Notes: generated by a model from the sequence alone, not told the origin. 64,000 nucleotides of DNA from Nakamurella silvestris (GCA_003576535.1 QXCQ01000206.1:75326-139325), one strand, 5' to 3'. Positions 33,615 to 42,248 are shown, counted from the first letter of the stretch. A program made the numbers and translations.

Positions 33615-34007
33615 ATGCTCAAAGGACTCAAGGACTTCATCCTTCGCGGGAATGTGGTCGAGCTGGCCATCGCCGTGGTCATCGGCGGTGCCTTCGCCCT
33701 GGTGATCAGCGCGTTCACCGACAACATCATTTCCCCGATCCTGGCCGCGATCGGCGGCAGCGACGAACTCGGATTCGGTTTCCGAATCATCGGTGACAAC
33801 CCCGCCACCTTCGTCAACATCGGGGCCCTGCTCAGCGGCATCATCGCCTTCGTGATCACCGCCTCGGTGATCTACTTCGTCTTTGTCGTCCCGATGAACC
33901 ACCTGGCCGAGCGCCGCAAGCGCGGGGTGGAGCCGGCCCCTACCGTTCCCTCCGAGACCGATCTGCTGATCGAGATCCGCGACCTGCTGGCCGCCAAGAA
34001 ACTCTGA
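33615..34007 (+). CDS. mscL: Large-conductance mechanosensitive channel
   Basis: A 130-residue channel subunit from the ATG at 33615, preceded by acaggaa. The first helix MLKGLKDFILRGNVVELAIA and the second membrane segment SGIIAFVITASVIYFVFVVPM match MscL, with the cytoplasmic helix bundle at the C-terminus (SETDLLIEIRDLLA). It releases solutes during osmotic downshock. A strong terminator follows. Confidence 0.95.
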   Translation: MLKGLKDFILRGNVVELAIAVVIGGAFALVISAFTDNIISPILAAIGGSDELGFGFRIIGDNPATFVNIGALLSGIIAFVITASVIYFVFVVPMNHLAERRKRGVEPAPTVPSETDLLIEIRDLLAAKKL

Positions 34008-34040
34008 ACCGAAGAGAGTGTCGCCGGGGGTTCCCGGCAG

Positions 34041-34080
34041 GAATGCGGTGTGCCCGACCTCAGCCGGGCACACCGCATTC
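34041..34080. terminator. Terminator hairpin after mscL
   Basis: gaatgcggtgtgcccg pairs perfectly with cgggcacaccgcattc around an eight-base loop, 34 bases after the mscL stop. Confidence 0.85.
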
Positions 34081-34124
34081 TGCGTAGGTGCGGGCCGACC
34101 GGCAGGTTCTACGTCGGCGGGGAC

Positions 34125-34349
34125 TCAGCCCCCGTGGTGAGGCGGCCGGTTCTCGGTGAACCAGGAATCCCCACGTCCACCGGATTCACCCGGGTGGTCC
34201 CGGTCGTCGCGCGTGCTCTCCGGGAGGACGTCACCGAAGATCTCGTCGAGCCGGCGCCGGTCGATCGCCCGAGCCGGCACCTCCGGCTCGGCACCGGTCT
34301 GGCTCGCGCCGGTCGCGGTCGGGCCGTCCTCGTTCGCCGATGGATTCAT
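34125..34349 (-). CDS. Small conserved actinobacterial protein
   Basis: A 74-residue hydrophilic protein with DEIFGDVLPESTRDDRD in the middle and a C-terminus ending in NRPPHHGG. I recognise this ending and the F-G-D-V-L-P-E segment as a small conserved actinobacterial family without known function. It lies upstream of the mogA-like gene's terminator region and convergent with mscL. Confidence 0.6.
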   Translation of the reverse strand: MNPSANEDGPTATGASQTGAEPEVPARAIDRRRLDEIFGDVLPESTRDDRDHPGESGGRGDSWFTENRPPHHGG

Positions 34350-34378
34350 GTCCCTCAGCGTGCCACGAATCCTTCCGC

Positions 34379-34425
34379 CGAGTGGACCGTCACACCCCGG
34401 AATCTGGGGTGTGACGGTCCGCTCG
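34379..34425. repeat. Palindromic repeat family 3, copy 1
   Basis: A 20-bp stem cgagtggaccgtcacacccc and its complement (one G-T) around ggaatct. A close relative is at 35861-35909. It lies between the mogA-like gene and the small conserved gene and could end the mogA transcript. Confidence 0.75.
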
Positions 34426-34444
34426 CGGGCAAGGAGCGGAAGGG

Positions 34445-34945
34445 TCAGGCGGGTTCGACCGCGGAGAGCTCACTGATCAGGTAACGCGCCAGCGGGGCGA
34501 GGGTGGCCAACCCGTCCCGGATCGCCGGGCGGGAGGAGGCGATGTTCGCCACCAGTGTGGACCCGGAGACCCCGACCAGTCCGCGGGAGGCCACGGCCTC
34601 CATCACACCGGCGACGGCACCGGACCAGCGCACGGCCTCGGCAACACCGGGCAGCACCCGGTCGAGCACCTCGGCGGTGACATCCGGCACGACGTCCCGC
34701 GGGGAGATGCCGGTGCCGCCGATGGTCACCACCAGGTCGACCCCGCCGATGACGGCGGTGTTGAGGGCATTGCGGATGTCGATCTCGTCCGACGGCACGT
34801 TGACCACACCGTCGACGACGAATCCGACCTCGGCGAGGAGCTCGGTGACCAGGGCACCGACCCCGTCATCGGCTTCACCGTGGAACAGGCGGTCGGAGAC
34901 GAGGACGATGAGGGCGCGACCCGAGGGAGCGATGGTGTGCGGCAC
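34445..34945 (-). CDS. MogA/MoaB-family molybdopterin biosynthesis protein
   Basis: A 166-residue protein from the GTG at 34945 (gaaagg upstream; ATG at 34972 also possible). It has ALIVLVSDRLFHGEADD, VVTIGGTGISPRDVVPDV and GVSGSTLVANIASSRPA, matching the MoaB/MogA fold that adenylates molybdopterin. No other moa or moe genes are nearby except the divergent-function glp, so pathway membership is inferred from the family. Confidence 0.83.
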   Translation of the reverse strand: MPHTIAPSGRALIVLVSDRLFHGEADDGVGALVTELLAEVGFVVDGVVNVPSDEIDIRNALNTAVIGGVDLVVTIGGTGISPRDVVPDVTAEVLDRVLPGVAEAVRWSGAVAGVMEAVASRGLVGVSGSTLVANIASSRPAIRDGLATLAPLARYLISELSAVEPA

Positions 34946-35216
34946 GACGTGGCCTTTCGGTGAGTGCAACAAAGAGTGGTGCTGGCAACACGAACTACGG
35001 GGCTCCGGCGTTCATTGTCCGAGTACTGCCCGGCTGCGAAGGACGAGGCCTCCTTCACCGGTACGGACATTCTGCGAGAGCACAACCGGTACCGCCTGCG
35101 GAGGATGCTGTGGGCCTGCTGTGCCGGTTGTCGTCACAGCCTAGTTCGTGGCCCGCGGGCCCTTCGGGGGTACCCGAGCACGCTGCCTCCCGGGCCTGTT
35201 CGGGCAAGATCGACGG

Positions 35217-35855
35217 ATGCGGATCATCATCGTCAGACACGGGGAGAGCATCGGAAACGTCGACGAGTCCGCCTTCACCCGTATCCCCGACCACGCCATG
35301 GAGCTGACCCCACGCGGGGCAGAACAGAGCATCAGCGCCGGTCACCAGCTCCGCGCCCTGCTCGGCGAGGATCCGGTCGAGGTCTTCGTCAGCCCGTACC
35401 TGCGGACCTGGCAGACCTATGAGCTGCTGGACCTCGGCCCGAACGTGGTGCGTGTCCGCGAGGAGCCGCGGCTGCGGGAACAGGACTGGGGCAACCTGCA
35501 GGACCCGGTGGAGCAGGTGACCCAACGCGCCGAGCGTGATGTGTTCGGGCACTTCTTCTACCGGTTGCATTCCGGGGAGTCGGGGGCCGACGTCTACGAC
35601 CGGGTGTCCGGTTTCCTGGCCGCCACCCTGGCCGACGGCCGGGCCATGCGCGGGTATCCGCCGGAGGTGAACCGGCGGACCCTGTTGTTCGTCACCCACG
35701 GGCTCACCATGCGGCTGGCGGCGATGAGTCTGATGCAGTGGCGGGTGGCCGAGTTCGAGGCCCTGTCCAACCCGGACAACGCGGAGTTCCGGGTGCTGGA
35801 GCGCGACGCCGAAGGCGACTGGTCACTCGACATCCCCTTCGAACGCTGGAAATGA
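35217..35855 (+). CDS. Histidine phosphatase superfamily protein
   Basis: A 212-residue protein starting at ATG 35217. The catalytic histidine is in IIIVRHGESIGN, and the second histidine in LLFVTHGLTMRLAAM; VSPYLRTWQTYELL contributes the conserved arginine. It hydrolyses a phosphoester by a phosphohistidine intermediate; the substrate is not evident. It is convergent with the alpha/beta hydrolase gene, sharing a palindromic element at the junction. Confidence 0.85.
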   Translation: MRIIIVRHGESIGNVDESAFTRIPDHAMELTPRGAEQSISAGHQLRALLGEDPVEVFVSPYLRTWQTYELLDLGPNVVRVREEPRLREQDWGNLQDPVEQVTQRAERDVFGHFFYRLHSGESGADVYDRVSGFLAATLADGRAMRGYPPEVNRRTLLFVTHGLTMRLAAMSLMQWRVAEFEALSNPDNAEFRVLERDAEGDWSLDIPFERWK

Positions 35856-35860
35856 CCCCG

Positions 35861-35909
35861 CGAGTGGACGCTCACCCCACAGTTTCAGGGGTGTGAGGGT
35901 CCCCACTCG
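35861..35909. repeat. Palindromic repeat family 3, copy 2 (convergent terminator)
   Basis: cgagtggacgctcacccc pairs with ggggtgtgagggtccccactcg around acagtttca. It shares the same outer and inner arm sequences with 34379-34425. It sits between two convergent genes and overlaps the last bases of the alpha/beta hydrolase gene. Confidence 0.75.
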
Positions 35910-36741
35910 GCGAAGGAAGGCACGACAGGAACGCGACGGCCCCGGCCCGCAGCACCGCAGAGGTGACGGCGGTGACGTGATTGCGCCCCGGCACCAGCAG
36001 GAACTCCGCCCCGGTCTTCGGGCTGTGCTCGCGGATCCGGTCCACCCACTCGGCCGCGCCGGTGAACATCTCGTCCCGGTCGCCGCCGGCGATCAGCACC
36101 GGCACCCCGGGGAACGGGGTGCCCGAGCCGGCCTGCGGGTCCTCGGCCGCCAGACCGGCGGTGACCGCCGCCATGGCCTCCAGGTTCGTGCCGGGCAGGG
36201 CCCGCGCGATCCGGACGATCCGTTTCGCCTGTTCGGAACCGGTCGAGGTGCCCAGGAGCAGCGCATCCACCACATCCGGGATGTCGACGTCCTGGTACAA
36301 CGGCCTGCCGTCGCTGCCCGCCAGGACCAGCCGGCGGATCGGCCCGTCGAAGCGGGCGAGTTCGGCCGCCACGCGCGCCCCCAGGGAGTACCCGGCGGCG
36401 TCGAAGAGCACGTGCTCCGGCGCAATGGCGGCGAGGACGGTCTGAACATCGGCGACCAGGGTCCGGACCCGATAGGCCCCCGGGTCCGTGGGATGTCCGC
36501 TGAGTCCGTGCCCCCGCAGGTCGACGGTGATCACATCGCGCCCGGCAGCCGTCAGATCGCGCACCCAGCCGGTCCGCACCCAGTTGGAGAAACCCGAGGA
36601 CCCGAATCCGTGCACCAACAGCACCGGAACACCTGTCCCGGCGTAACGGGCACCGGCCAGTTCGGTGCCGTCGGCGGCCGTGACCAGGACGGTGCTGCTG
36701 GGCGCGGGTGTCCGCCGGACGGAGGCGATCGGATCGTTCAC
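35872..36741 (-). CDS. Alpha/beta hydrolase
   Basis: A 289-residue protein from the GTG at 36741. The oxyanion segment PVLLVHGFGSSGFSNW, VITVDLRGHGLSGHP, nucleophile elbow G-Y-S-L-G and the C-terminal histidine in VPGRNHVTAV form a complete catalytic set. The substrate cannot be told. A 16-bp palindrome lies about 100 bases upstream of its start, between it and bioY. Confidence 0.85.
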   Translation of the reverse strand: MNDPIASVRRTPAPSSTVLVTAADGTELAGARYAGTGVPVLLVHGFGSSGFSNWVRTGWVRDLTAAGRDVITVDLRGHGLSGHPTDPGAYRVRTLVADVQTVLAAIAPEHVLFDAAGYSLGARVAAELARFDGPIRRLVLAGSDGRPLYQDVDIPDVVDALLLGTSTGSEQAKRIVRIARALPGTNLEAMAAVTAGLAAEDPQAGSGTPFPGVPVLIAGGDRDEMFTGAAEWVDRIREHSPKTGAEFLLVPGRNHVTAVTSAVLRAGAVAFLSCLPSPSGDPHTPETVG

Positions 36742-36841
36742 GGACCTATCGTCGCCTGACGCCGCCCGGACCGCCACGGCGGGTCCGGCGGCCGCGTCCG
36801 GCCCCCACCTGCCCGGACGTGTCCTTGGGCACACCCCCGCC

Positions 36842-36857
36842 GCTGAAGCGCTTCAGC
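36842..36857. promoter_or_regulatory. 16-bp perfect palindrome, candidate operator
   Basis: gctgaagcgcttcagc is fully self-complementary with a central CG, the symmetry typical of LacI-family operators. It lies between the divergent alpha/beta hydrolase and bioY genes; no LacI-type gene is in the window. Confidence 0.5.
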
Positions 36858-37007
36858 ATCATCGCCCGCACGCGGCCCGGCTAGGAGGACCCGGCAGTAA
36901 CCCATAGGCTCGCCCTCGCCGCGGAACCGCGGTGCAGCCGCCCGCGGCGGACCGTGCCACCCGGCCCGGACCCGTTCCGGGCCGATCGAGATACCGAGGA
37001 TTCGACC

Positions 37008-37610
37008 GTGGCGCAGCGCCAGAACACCGCACGCGACCTTGCCCAGATCGCGGTGTTCGCCGCGTTCATCGCCGCCCTGGGCCTGCCCAGCGGGTTCACC
37101 CTGGGCAGCAGTTCGGTACCGATCACCCTGCAGACCCTCGGGGTCATGCTCGCCGGTGCCATCCTGGGCGCACGCAAGGGCTTCCTGGCCGTGTTGTTGT
37201 TCAGCGCGCTGACGGCCGCCGGCCTGCCCCTGCTCTCCGGAGCGCGGGGCGGGCTGCACTGGTTCACCACCGCCCCCTCGGCCGGGTACCCGTACGGCTG
37301 GATGCTCGGTGCCTTCGTCATCGGCCTGCTGACCGCCAAGATCCTGCCGAAGTACCCGCTGTGGGCCGGTTTCCTCGTCACCGTGGTCGGCGGCATGTTC
37401 GCGGTGTACCTGATCGGTGTCCCGGTGACCGCGATCAACGCCCACCTCCCGCTGTGGACGGCGGTGGTCGATTCGCTGAAGTTCTTCCCCGGTGATGCCC
37501 TCAAGGTGGTCGTCACGGTCCTGGTGGCCAAGCAGGTGCACCGCGCCTACCCCGGCCTGATCACCCCGTCGCCGTGGCGACGAACGGCGACGGCGGATCG
37601 GGTCGGCTAG
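37008..37610 (+). CDS. bioY: BioY, biotin ECF transporter substrate-binding component
   Basis: A 200-residue, roughly six-helix membrane protein from GTG 37008 (gagg eight bases upstream). BioY features: VPITLQTLGVMLAGAILGARKG and GYPYGWMLGAFVIGLL. It binds biotin at the membrane and partners with the ATPase and T component encoded downstream in the same run. Two genes for an adenylate-forming ligase and a thiolase are inserted between them, an arrangement seen in actinobacterial biotin clusters. Confidence 0.92.
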   Translation: MAQRQNTARDLAQIAVFAAFIAALGLPSGFTLGSSSVPITLQTLGVMLAGAILGARKGFLAVLLFSALTAAGLPLLSGARGGLHWFTTAPSAGYPYGWMLGAFVIGLLTAKILPKYPLWAGFLVTVVGGMFAVYLIGVPVTAINAHLPLWTAVVDSLKFFPGDALKVVVTVLVAKQVHRAYPGLITPSPWRRTATADRVG

Positions 37611-37617
37611 GTCGACG

Positions 37618-38820
37618 ATGGGCACCGTCAGCGGGATTCCCTGGCTCGGCGGATCGATCGACGATCCGGCCGTGACCTTCTACGGCCGCACCCGCACCTA
37701 CGGTCAGCTGGCCGAACGGATCCGGGCCACCACCCTGTCCGGTGACGGCCCCGTGCGCGCCACCGACCCGGATCCGCTGGTCACCCTGACCCGGCTGTAC
37801 GCGGCGATGGCGGCGGGCCGACCGGCCATCGTGTCCGACCCGGCGCGGGCACCGGTCCGGACCGGGGAACTGCCCGCGGACACCTTCCTCGTCGCGGTGA
37901 CCTCGGGTTCGGCCGGGAAACCACGGGCCGTGGCCAGAACCGCACGGTCCTGGTCGGACTCCTTCGCCCCGTTGGCCGAGCTGACCGGCCTGACCGGCAC
38001 CGACAAGGTGCTGCTCACCGGTCCGCTGCATGCCACCCTGCACCTGTTCGCCGCCGTCCACACCCTGTGGCTGGGGGCCCATCTGACCGATGAGCGACGA
38101 CACGCCACCGCGGTGCACTGTGTCCCGTCGGTACTCGGCGAGCTGCTGGACCAGGGTTTCGCCCCCCGCCGGGCGGTGGTGGCGGGCGCGGCCCTGCCGG
38201 AGGCGAAGGCGGCCGGGGCGCTGGCCGCCGGGATCGACATCGTCGAGTACTACGGCGCGACCGAGCTGTCCTTCGTGGCGGCGCGGCGGGCGCCCAATCG
38301 GCTGCGGCCCTTCCCCGGGGTGGAGGTCGACGTCCGGCACGGTGTGCTGTGGGCCCGTTCGCCCTACCTGGCCTCCGGGTACGTGGGCGATCATCCCGGC
38401 CCGCTGCGCGTTGCCGACGACGGGTTCGCCACCGTCGGCGACCTGGCCGGGACCACGCCGGACGGCGGGATCATCATCCGCGGGCGGGCGGATGCGGCGA
38501 TCAACACCGGTGGTTCCACCGTCATCGCCGAGGATGTCGAGGCGGCTCTGATGACCCAGCCGGGTGTGGTCGCCGCCGCCGTGATCGGCGAGGACCATCC
38601 GCGCTTCGGAGCCACGGTGACGGCGGTCCTGGAGGTCTCCGCCGAGGCAGACCCGGTGGCGATCAAGGCCGGTGCCCGCCGTCTGCTCGGCACCGATTCG
38701 GTCCCCCGCCGCTGGCTGCTGACCGATGCCCTGCCCCGAACGACCACCGGGAAGATCGCCCGCGGCCTGGTCGCCTCCTCCGTCGCCGACGGGACACTCC
38801 CCACCAGGCCGCTAGCCTGA
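37618..38820 (+). CDS. Short AMP-forming acyl-CoA synthetase-like ligase
   Basis: A 400-residue adenylate-forming enzyme starting seven bases after the bioY stop. Motifs: AVTSGSAGKPRAVART (P-loop), EYYGATELSF, TVGDLAGTTPDGGIII and the catalytic lysine in TTTGKIARG. The N-terminal domain is shorter than usual for the family. With bioY and a thiolase it may activate a dicarboxylic or fatty acid related to the pimelate moiety of biotin, but no bio biosynthesis genes are present, so this is inference. Confidence 0.8.
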   Translation: MGTVSGIPWLGGSIDDPAVTFYGRTRTYGQLAERIRATTLSGDGPVRATDPDPLVTLTRLYAAMAAGRPAIVSDPARAPVRTGELPADTFLVAVTSGSAGKPRAVARTARSWSDSFAPLAELTGLTGTDKVLLTGPLHATLHLFAAVHTLWLGAHLTDERRHATAVHCVPSVLGELLDQGFAPRRAVVAGAALPEAKAAGALAAGIDIVEYYGATELSFVAARRAPNRLRPFPGVEVDVRHGVLWARSPYLASGYVGDHPGPLRVADDGFATVGDLAGTTPDGGIIIRGRADAAINTGGSTVIAEDVEAALMTQPGVVAAAVIGEDHPRFGATVTAVLEVSAEADPVAIKAGARRLLGTDSVPRRWLLTDALPRTTTGKIARGLVASSVADGTLPTRPLA

Positions 38821-38826
38821 TCCATT

Positions 38827-40020
38827 GTGACAGTTGATTTTCGCCCCGGCTCGGGCCGAGCCCTCCCGCCGGACACCCCGGTGGTGGTCGCAGCCCGGCG
38901 CAGTCCGATCGGCACCGCCGGTCACGGTCTGGCCGCGTTGACGGTCGACCGGATCGCCGCCCCCGTCCTCGCCGCGGTGGCCGAGCAGACTTCCGACCTC
39001 GGCCTGCCCGTCGACGACGTCATCCTGGGCAACTGCCTCGGCCCCGGCGGGAACGTGGCCAGGATCAGCGCCCTCGCCGCCGGTCTGGGGGTCCAGGTGC
39101 CGGGGGTGACGGTCGATCGCCAGTGCGGGTCCGGGCTGGATGCCATCCTCCAGGGCGCGGCCCGGATCGGTTCCGGTCAGGCCCGACTCGTGCTGGCCGG
39201 TGGCGCCGAGTCCGCCTCCACCGCACCGTGGCGGTTCTGGCCCGCCGCCCCGGGGGCCGATCCGATCCGCTACACCCGTGCCCCGTTCGCACCGGACGGT
39301 TTCGACGACCCGGAGATGGGCCCGGCCGCGGACACCGTCGCCGCGCTGCACGGGATCGGCCGCGAGCGGCAGGACGGGTATGCGGCCAGGTCCCACCTCC
39401 GCGCCGTTGCCGCCCGTGACGCCGGCGCCTTCGACTCCGAGATCGTCCCGGTCGGCTCCCTGGTCCGGGACGAGCGACCGCGAGCCGGTCTGACCGCGGA
39501 ACGGCTGGCCCGGTTGCGACCCGCCTTCGCCGTCGACGGCACCGTGACGGCCGGCAATTCCTGCGGCATCTCCGACGGGGCGGCCGTCGTCGCCCTGGTG
39601 CCCGAACATGTCCGCGCCGCAGCGGGTCTGCCCGGGCTGCGGATCCTCGGCACCGCCGTGTCCGGATCGGACCCCGCGTTGCCCGGCCTCGGTCCGATCC
39701 CGGCCGTACGAAAACTGCTGGACGACACCGGCATCAACCTGTCCGAGATCGAGATCTTCGAGATCACCGAGGCTTTCGCCGGCCAGGTGCTGGCCGTGGT
39801 GGACGCCCTCGGGGTGGACCCTGCCATCGTCTGCCCGCGCGGCGGGGCGGTGGCGCTCGGCCACCCGTGGGGCGCCTCCGGCGCGATCCTGGTGGTGCGG
39901 CTGTTCGCCGACCTGGTCGGTGGGAATCGGCTGCAGCCCAACGGTTCCGGCCTGGCTGTCGCCACCTGCGCGATCGGCGGTGGCCAGGGGGTCGCCGTCC
40001 TGGTGGAGGCGGTCCGATGA
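38827..40020 (+). CDS. Acetyl-CoA acetyltransferase (thiolase)
   Basis: A 397-residue thiolase from GTG 38827. Nucleophilic cysteine in VDRQCGSGLDA, catalytic histidine in ALGHPWGASGA, and CAIGGGQG near the C-terminus are all present. It cleaves or forms 3-ketoacyl-CoA. It is translationally coupled to the downstream ATPase gene (stop overlaps ATG) and follows the acyl ligase by six bases. Confidence 0.88.
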   Translation: MTVDFRPGSGRALPPDTPVVVAARRSPIGTAGHGLAALTVDRIAAPVLAAVAEQTSDLGLPVDDVILGNCLGPGGNVARISALAAGLGVQVPGVTVDRQCGSGLDAILQGAARIGSGQARLVLAGGAESASTAPWRFWPAAPGADPIRYTRAPFAPDGFDDPEMGPAADTVAALHGIGRERQDGYAARSHLRAVAARDAGAFDSEIVPVGSLVRDERPRAGLTAERLARLRPAFAVDGTVTAGNSCGISDGAAVVALVPEHVRAAAGLPGLRILGTAVSGSDPALPGLGPIPAVRKLLDDTGINLSEIEIFEITEAFAGQVLAVVDALGVDPAIVCPRGGAVALGHPWGASGAILVVRLFADLVGGNRLQPNGSGLAVATCAIGGGQGVAVLVEAVR

Positions 40021-40697
40021 GTGTCATCCGTTTCGACGGTGTCAGCCACCGGTACGGCGAACGCCGTGTCCTGGAAGGGATCCAGCTGGAGCTGACCGAG
40101 CACCGGATCGGCATCGTCGGGGCCAACGGCTCCGGGAAGTCGACCCTGGCCCGGATGATCAACGGGCTCGTCGAACCGACCGCCGGGACCGTCACCGTCG
40201 ACGAGTTGGACGTCCGTCGTCAGGGCAAGGAGGTCCGGCGGCGGGTGGGGTTCATCTTCACCGACCCGGACAACCAGATCGTGATGCCGACGGTCGGGGA
40301 GGATGTCGCCTTCACCCTGCGCCGGAGCGGGTTGACCAAGGAACAGATCGCCGCGCGGGTGGAGGAAACCCTGGCCCGGTTCGGTCTGGCCGGCCACGCC
40401 GAGCACCCCGCCCATCTCCTCTCCGGCGGCCAGAAGCAGCTGCTCGCCCTGGCGGCGGTCATGGTCGCCGAGCCGTCGGTACTGGTCGCGGACGAACCGA
40501 CAACCCTGCTGGACGCACGGAACTCGCGGATGGTCGCCGGTCTGCTGAGCAACCTCGGGCAGCAGGTCGTCGTGGTCACCCACGATCTCGCGCTGCTGAC
40601 GGAGTTCGACCGGGTCATCGTGATCGAGGACGGCCTGGTCGCCGCCGATGACACACCGGCCGCCGCGATCGCCTTCTACCGGGCACTGCTGGGATGA
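40017..40697 (+). CDS. bioM: BioM, ECF transporter ATPase
   Basis: A 226-residue ABC ATPase from the ATG at 40017, overlapping the thiolase stop by four bases. Walker A GANGSGKS, Q-loop FTDPDNQIVMPTV, signature LSGGQKQLL, Walker B VLVADEPTTL and the H-loop in VVVTHDLAL are intact. It resembles CbiO/EcfA proteins and would power biotin uptake by BioY with the T component that follows. Confidence 0.88.
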   Translation: MSVIRFDGVSHRYGERRVLEGIQLELTEHRIGIVGANGSGKSTLARMINGLVEPTAGTVTVDELDVRRQGKEVRRRVGFIFTDPDNQIVMPTVGEDVAFTLRRSGLTKEQIAARVEETLARFGLAGHAEHPAHLLSGGQKQLLALAAVMVAEPSVLVADEPTTLLDARNSRMVAGLLSNLGQQVVVVTHDLALLTEFDRVIVIEDGLVAADDTPAAAIAFYRALLG

Positions 40698-41299
40698 TCG
40701 GTCTCTACCTGCCCGGCCGGTCCCTGGTGCACCGGATGTCCGCCGGTGCCAAACTCGCCTCCCTCGCCGTGGCCCTGATCCTGCTCGTCCTGCTGGACCA
40801 CCCCTGGCAGATGGGTGTTGCCGCTCTGGTGGCCGCGGGCCTGTACGTCCTTGCCCGGGTTCCCTGGCGGGCGGCCCTGGGCCAGCTCCGCCCCCTGCTC
40901 TGGATCCTGATCATCGTGGCGGGCCTGCAACTGCTGTTCGCGGACTGGCAGAAGGCGGTGATGGTCACCGGGGTCATGCTGATCTCGGCGGCCCTGGCCG
41001 GCCTGTTGACCCTGACCACCCCGGTGCCGGCCATCCTGGACCTGTGCCAGCGGATGCTCCGGCCGCTGCAACGGTTCGGGGTGAACCCGGACCGGGTCGG
41101 CCTGGCCATGGCCCTGACCATCCGCTGCATCCCGCTGATGGCCGGGATCGTCAAGGACGTCACCGAGGCACGGAAGGCCCGTGGGGTGACCGGCTGGCGA
41201 GGGTCGATCATCGCCCTGGCCGCACCGGCCGTCGTCCGGGCGCTGCGGGCTGCCGACGCCCTCGGGGAGGCCCTGATCGCGCGCGGGGCCGACGACTGA
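40694..41299 (+). CDS. bioN: BioN, ECF transporter transmembrane T component
   Basis: A 201-residue membrane protein overlapping bioM by four bases. It has several helices and the two arginine-bearing coupling helices typical of CbiQ/EcfT (VTEARKARGV and ADALGEALIARGADD), which contact the ATPase. It completes the BioYMN-type transporter. Confidence 0.87.
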   Translation: MIGLYLPGRSLVHRMSAGAKLASLAVALILLVLLDHPWQMGVAALVAAGLYVLARVPWRAALGQLRPLLWILIIVAGLQLLFADWQKAVMVTGVMLISAALAGLLTLTTPVPAILDLCQRMLRPLQRFGVNPDRVGLAMALTIRCIPLMAGIVKDVTEARKARGVTGWRGSIIALAAPAVVRALRAADALGEALIARGADD

Positions 41300-41330
41300 C
41301 CAGTCCGGGAACATCGGCCGAGACATCGAC

Positions 41331-41361
41331 TTGACCCTGACGCGACGTCAGACTGCAGGCT
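41331..41361 (+). promoter_or_regulatory. MerR-type promoter with 19-bp spacer
   Basis: TTGACC (41331-41336) and CAGGCT (41356-41361) are 19 bases apart, the over-long spacing activated by MerR-family proteins. The dyad CTGACGCGACGTCAG (41337-41351) lies in the spacer. It is immediately upstream of the TipAL-like gene, implying autoregulation. Confidence 0.6.
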
Positions 41362-41406
41362 GGTTCCCGTCGGACCCACCCGGGTCCGATTCGAGAGGAG
41401 AGATCG

Positions 41407-42168
41407 GTGAACAGGTCCTACACGGTCGGCCAGGTGGCCACCCTGGCGGGTGTGACGGTCCGGACCCTGCACCACTACGAGCAGATCGCATTGCTGGTGC
41501 CCGGCGACCGGACGGCGGCCGGCTACCGGCAGTACGCGGCGGCCGACCTGGACCGGCTGAGTCAGATCCTGTTCTACCGGGAACTCGGTTTTCCCCTCGA
41601 CGAGATATCGACCCTGCTCGACGATCCGGACGCGGACCCGGCCGAGCACCTGCGCCGGCAGCACACGTTGCTGACGGCCCGACTGCAACGCCTGCAGGCC
41701 ATGGTCGATGCGGTGACCAAGGAGATGAAAGCACAGATGAGCGGTATCAACCTGACGCCGGAGGAGAAATTGGAGATCTTCGGCGACCACCTGCCCGAGG
41801 AATACGCCGAAGAGGCCCAGCAGCGGTGGGGCGATTCGGCCGAGTGGGCCCAGTCCACCGAACGGACCGCGCGCTTCACCAAGGAGGACTGGATCCGGAT
41901 CAAGGCCGAGACCGATGAACTGGAGGGCCGGATGGTCGCGGCCCTGGCCTCCGGTGTCGATCCGGCGAGCACCGAGGCGACGGCCCTGGCCGAGGAGCAC
42001 CGGGCCGGGATCGGGAACTTCTACGACTGCAGTTTTCACATGCATCGATGCCTGGGCGACATGTACCTGGCCGACGAACGTTTCACCAAGTACTACGAGG
42101 ACAAGGCAACCGGTCTTGCCCAATGGCTGCGGGATGCGATCCACGCGAACGCCGACCAGCACGCGTAG
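41407..42168 (+). CDS. MerR-family regulator with TipAS drug-binding domain
   Basis: A 253-residue protein from GTG 41407, with gagaggagag upstream. The MerR HTH is YTVGQVATLAGVTVRTLHHY and is followed by the wing and a coiled-coil dimer helix. The C-terminal half (about 115-245: EYAEEAQQRWGDSAEW, FYDCSFHMHRCLGDMY) is a TipAS-like helical domain that senses thiopeptides or other drugs in TipAL. Own promoter shows MerR-type spacing and a dyad. Confidence 0.85.
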   Translation: MNRSYTVGQVATLAGVTVRTLHHYEQIALLVPGDRTAAGYRQYAAADLDRLSQILFYRELGFPLDEISTLLDDPDADPAEHLRRQHTLLTARLQRLQAMVDAVTKEMKAQMSGINLTPEEKLEIFGDHLPEEYAEEAQQRWGDSAEWAQSTERTARFTKEDWIRIKAETDELEGRMVAALASGVDPASTEATALAEEHRAGIGNFYDCSFHMHRCLGDMYLADERFTKYYEDKATGLAQWLRDAIHANADQHA

Positions 42169-42178
42169 AACCCCTGCT

Positions 42179-42248
42179 GTTCTCGCGCAGGTTGTTCGTT
42201 CTCGCGCACCGTACTTGGTGCGCGAGAACGAACACGGTGCGCGGGAAC
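42179..42248. repeat. Palindromic repeat family 2, copy 1
   Basis: Nested inverted repeat. The inner 17-bp perfect stem starts gttcgttctcgcgcacc (42194) around gtactt; an outer pair gttctcgcgca/tgcgcgggaac encloses it. The copy at 46479 has a matched base-pair change in the inner stem. It lies 11 bases after the MerR stop. Confidence 0.85.

Noticed and set aside
36742..37007. Riboswitch upstream of bioY
   Set aside because: No recognisable conserved riboswitch core was found by eye; the only clear structure is the 16-bp palindrome.
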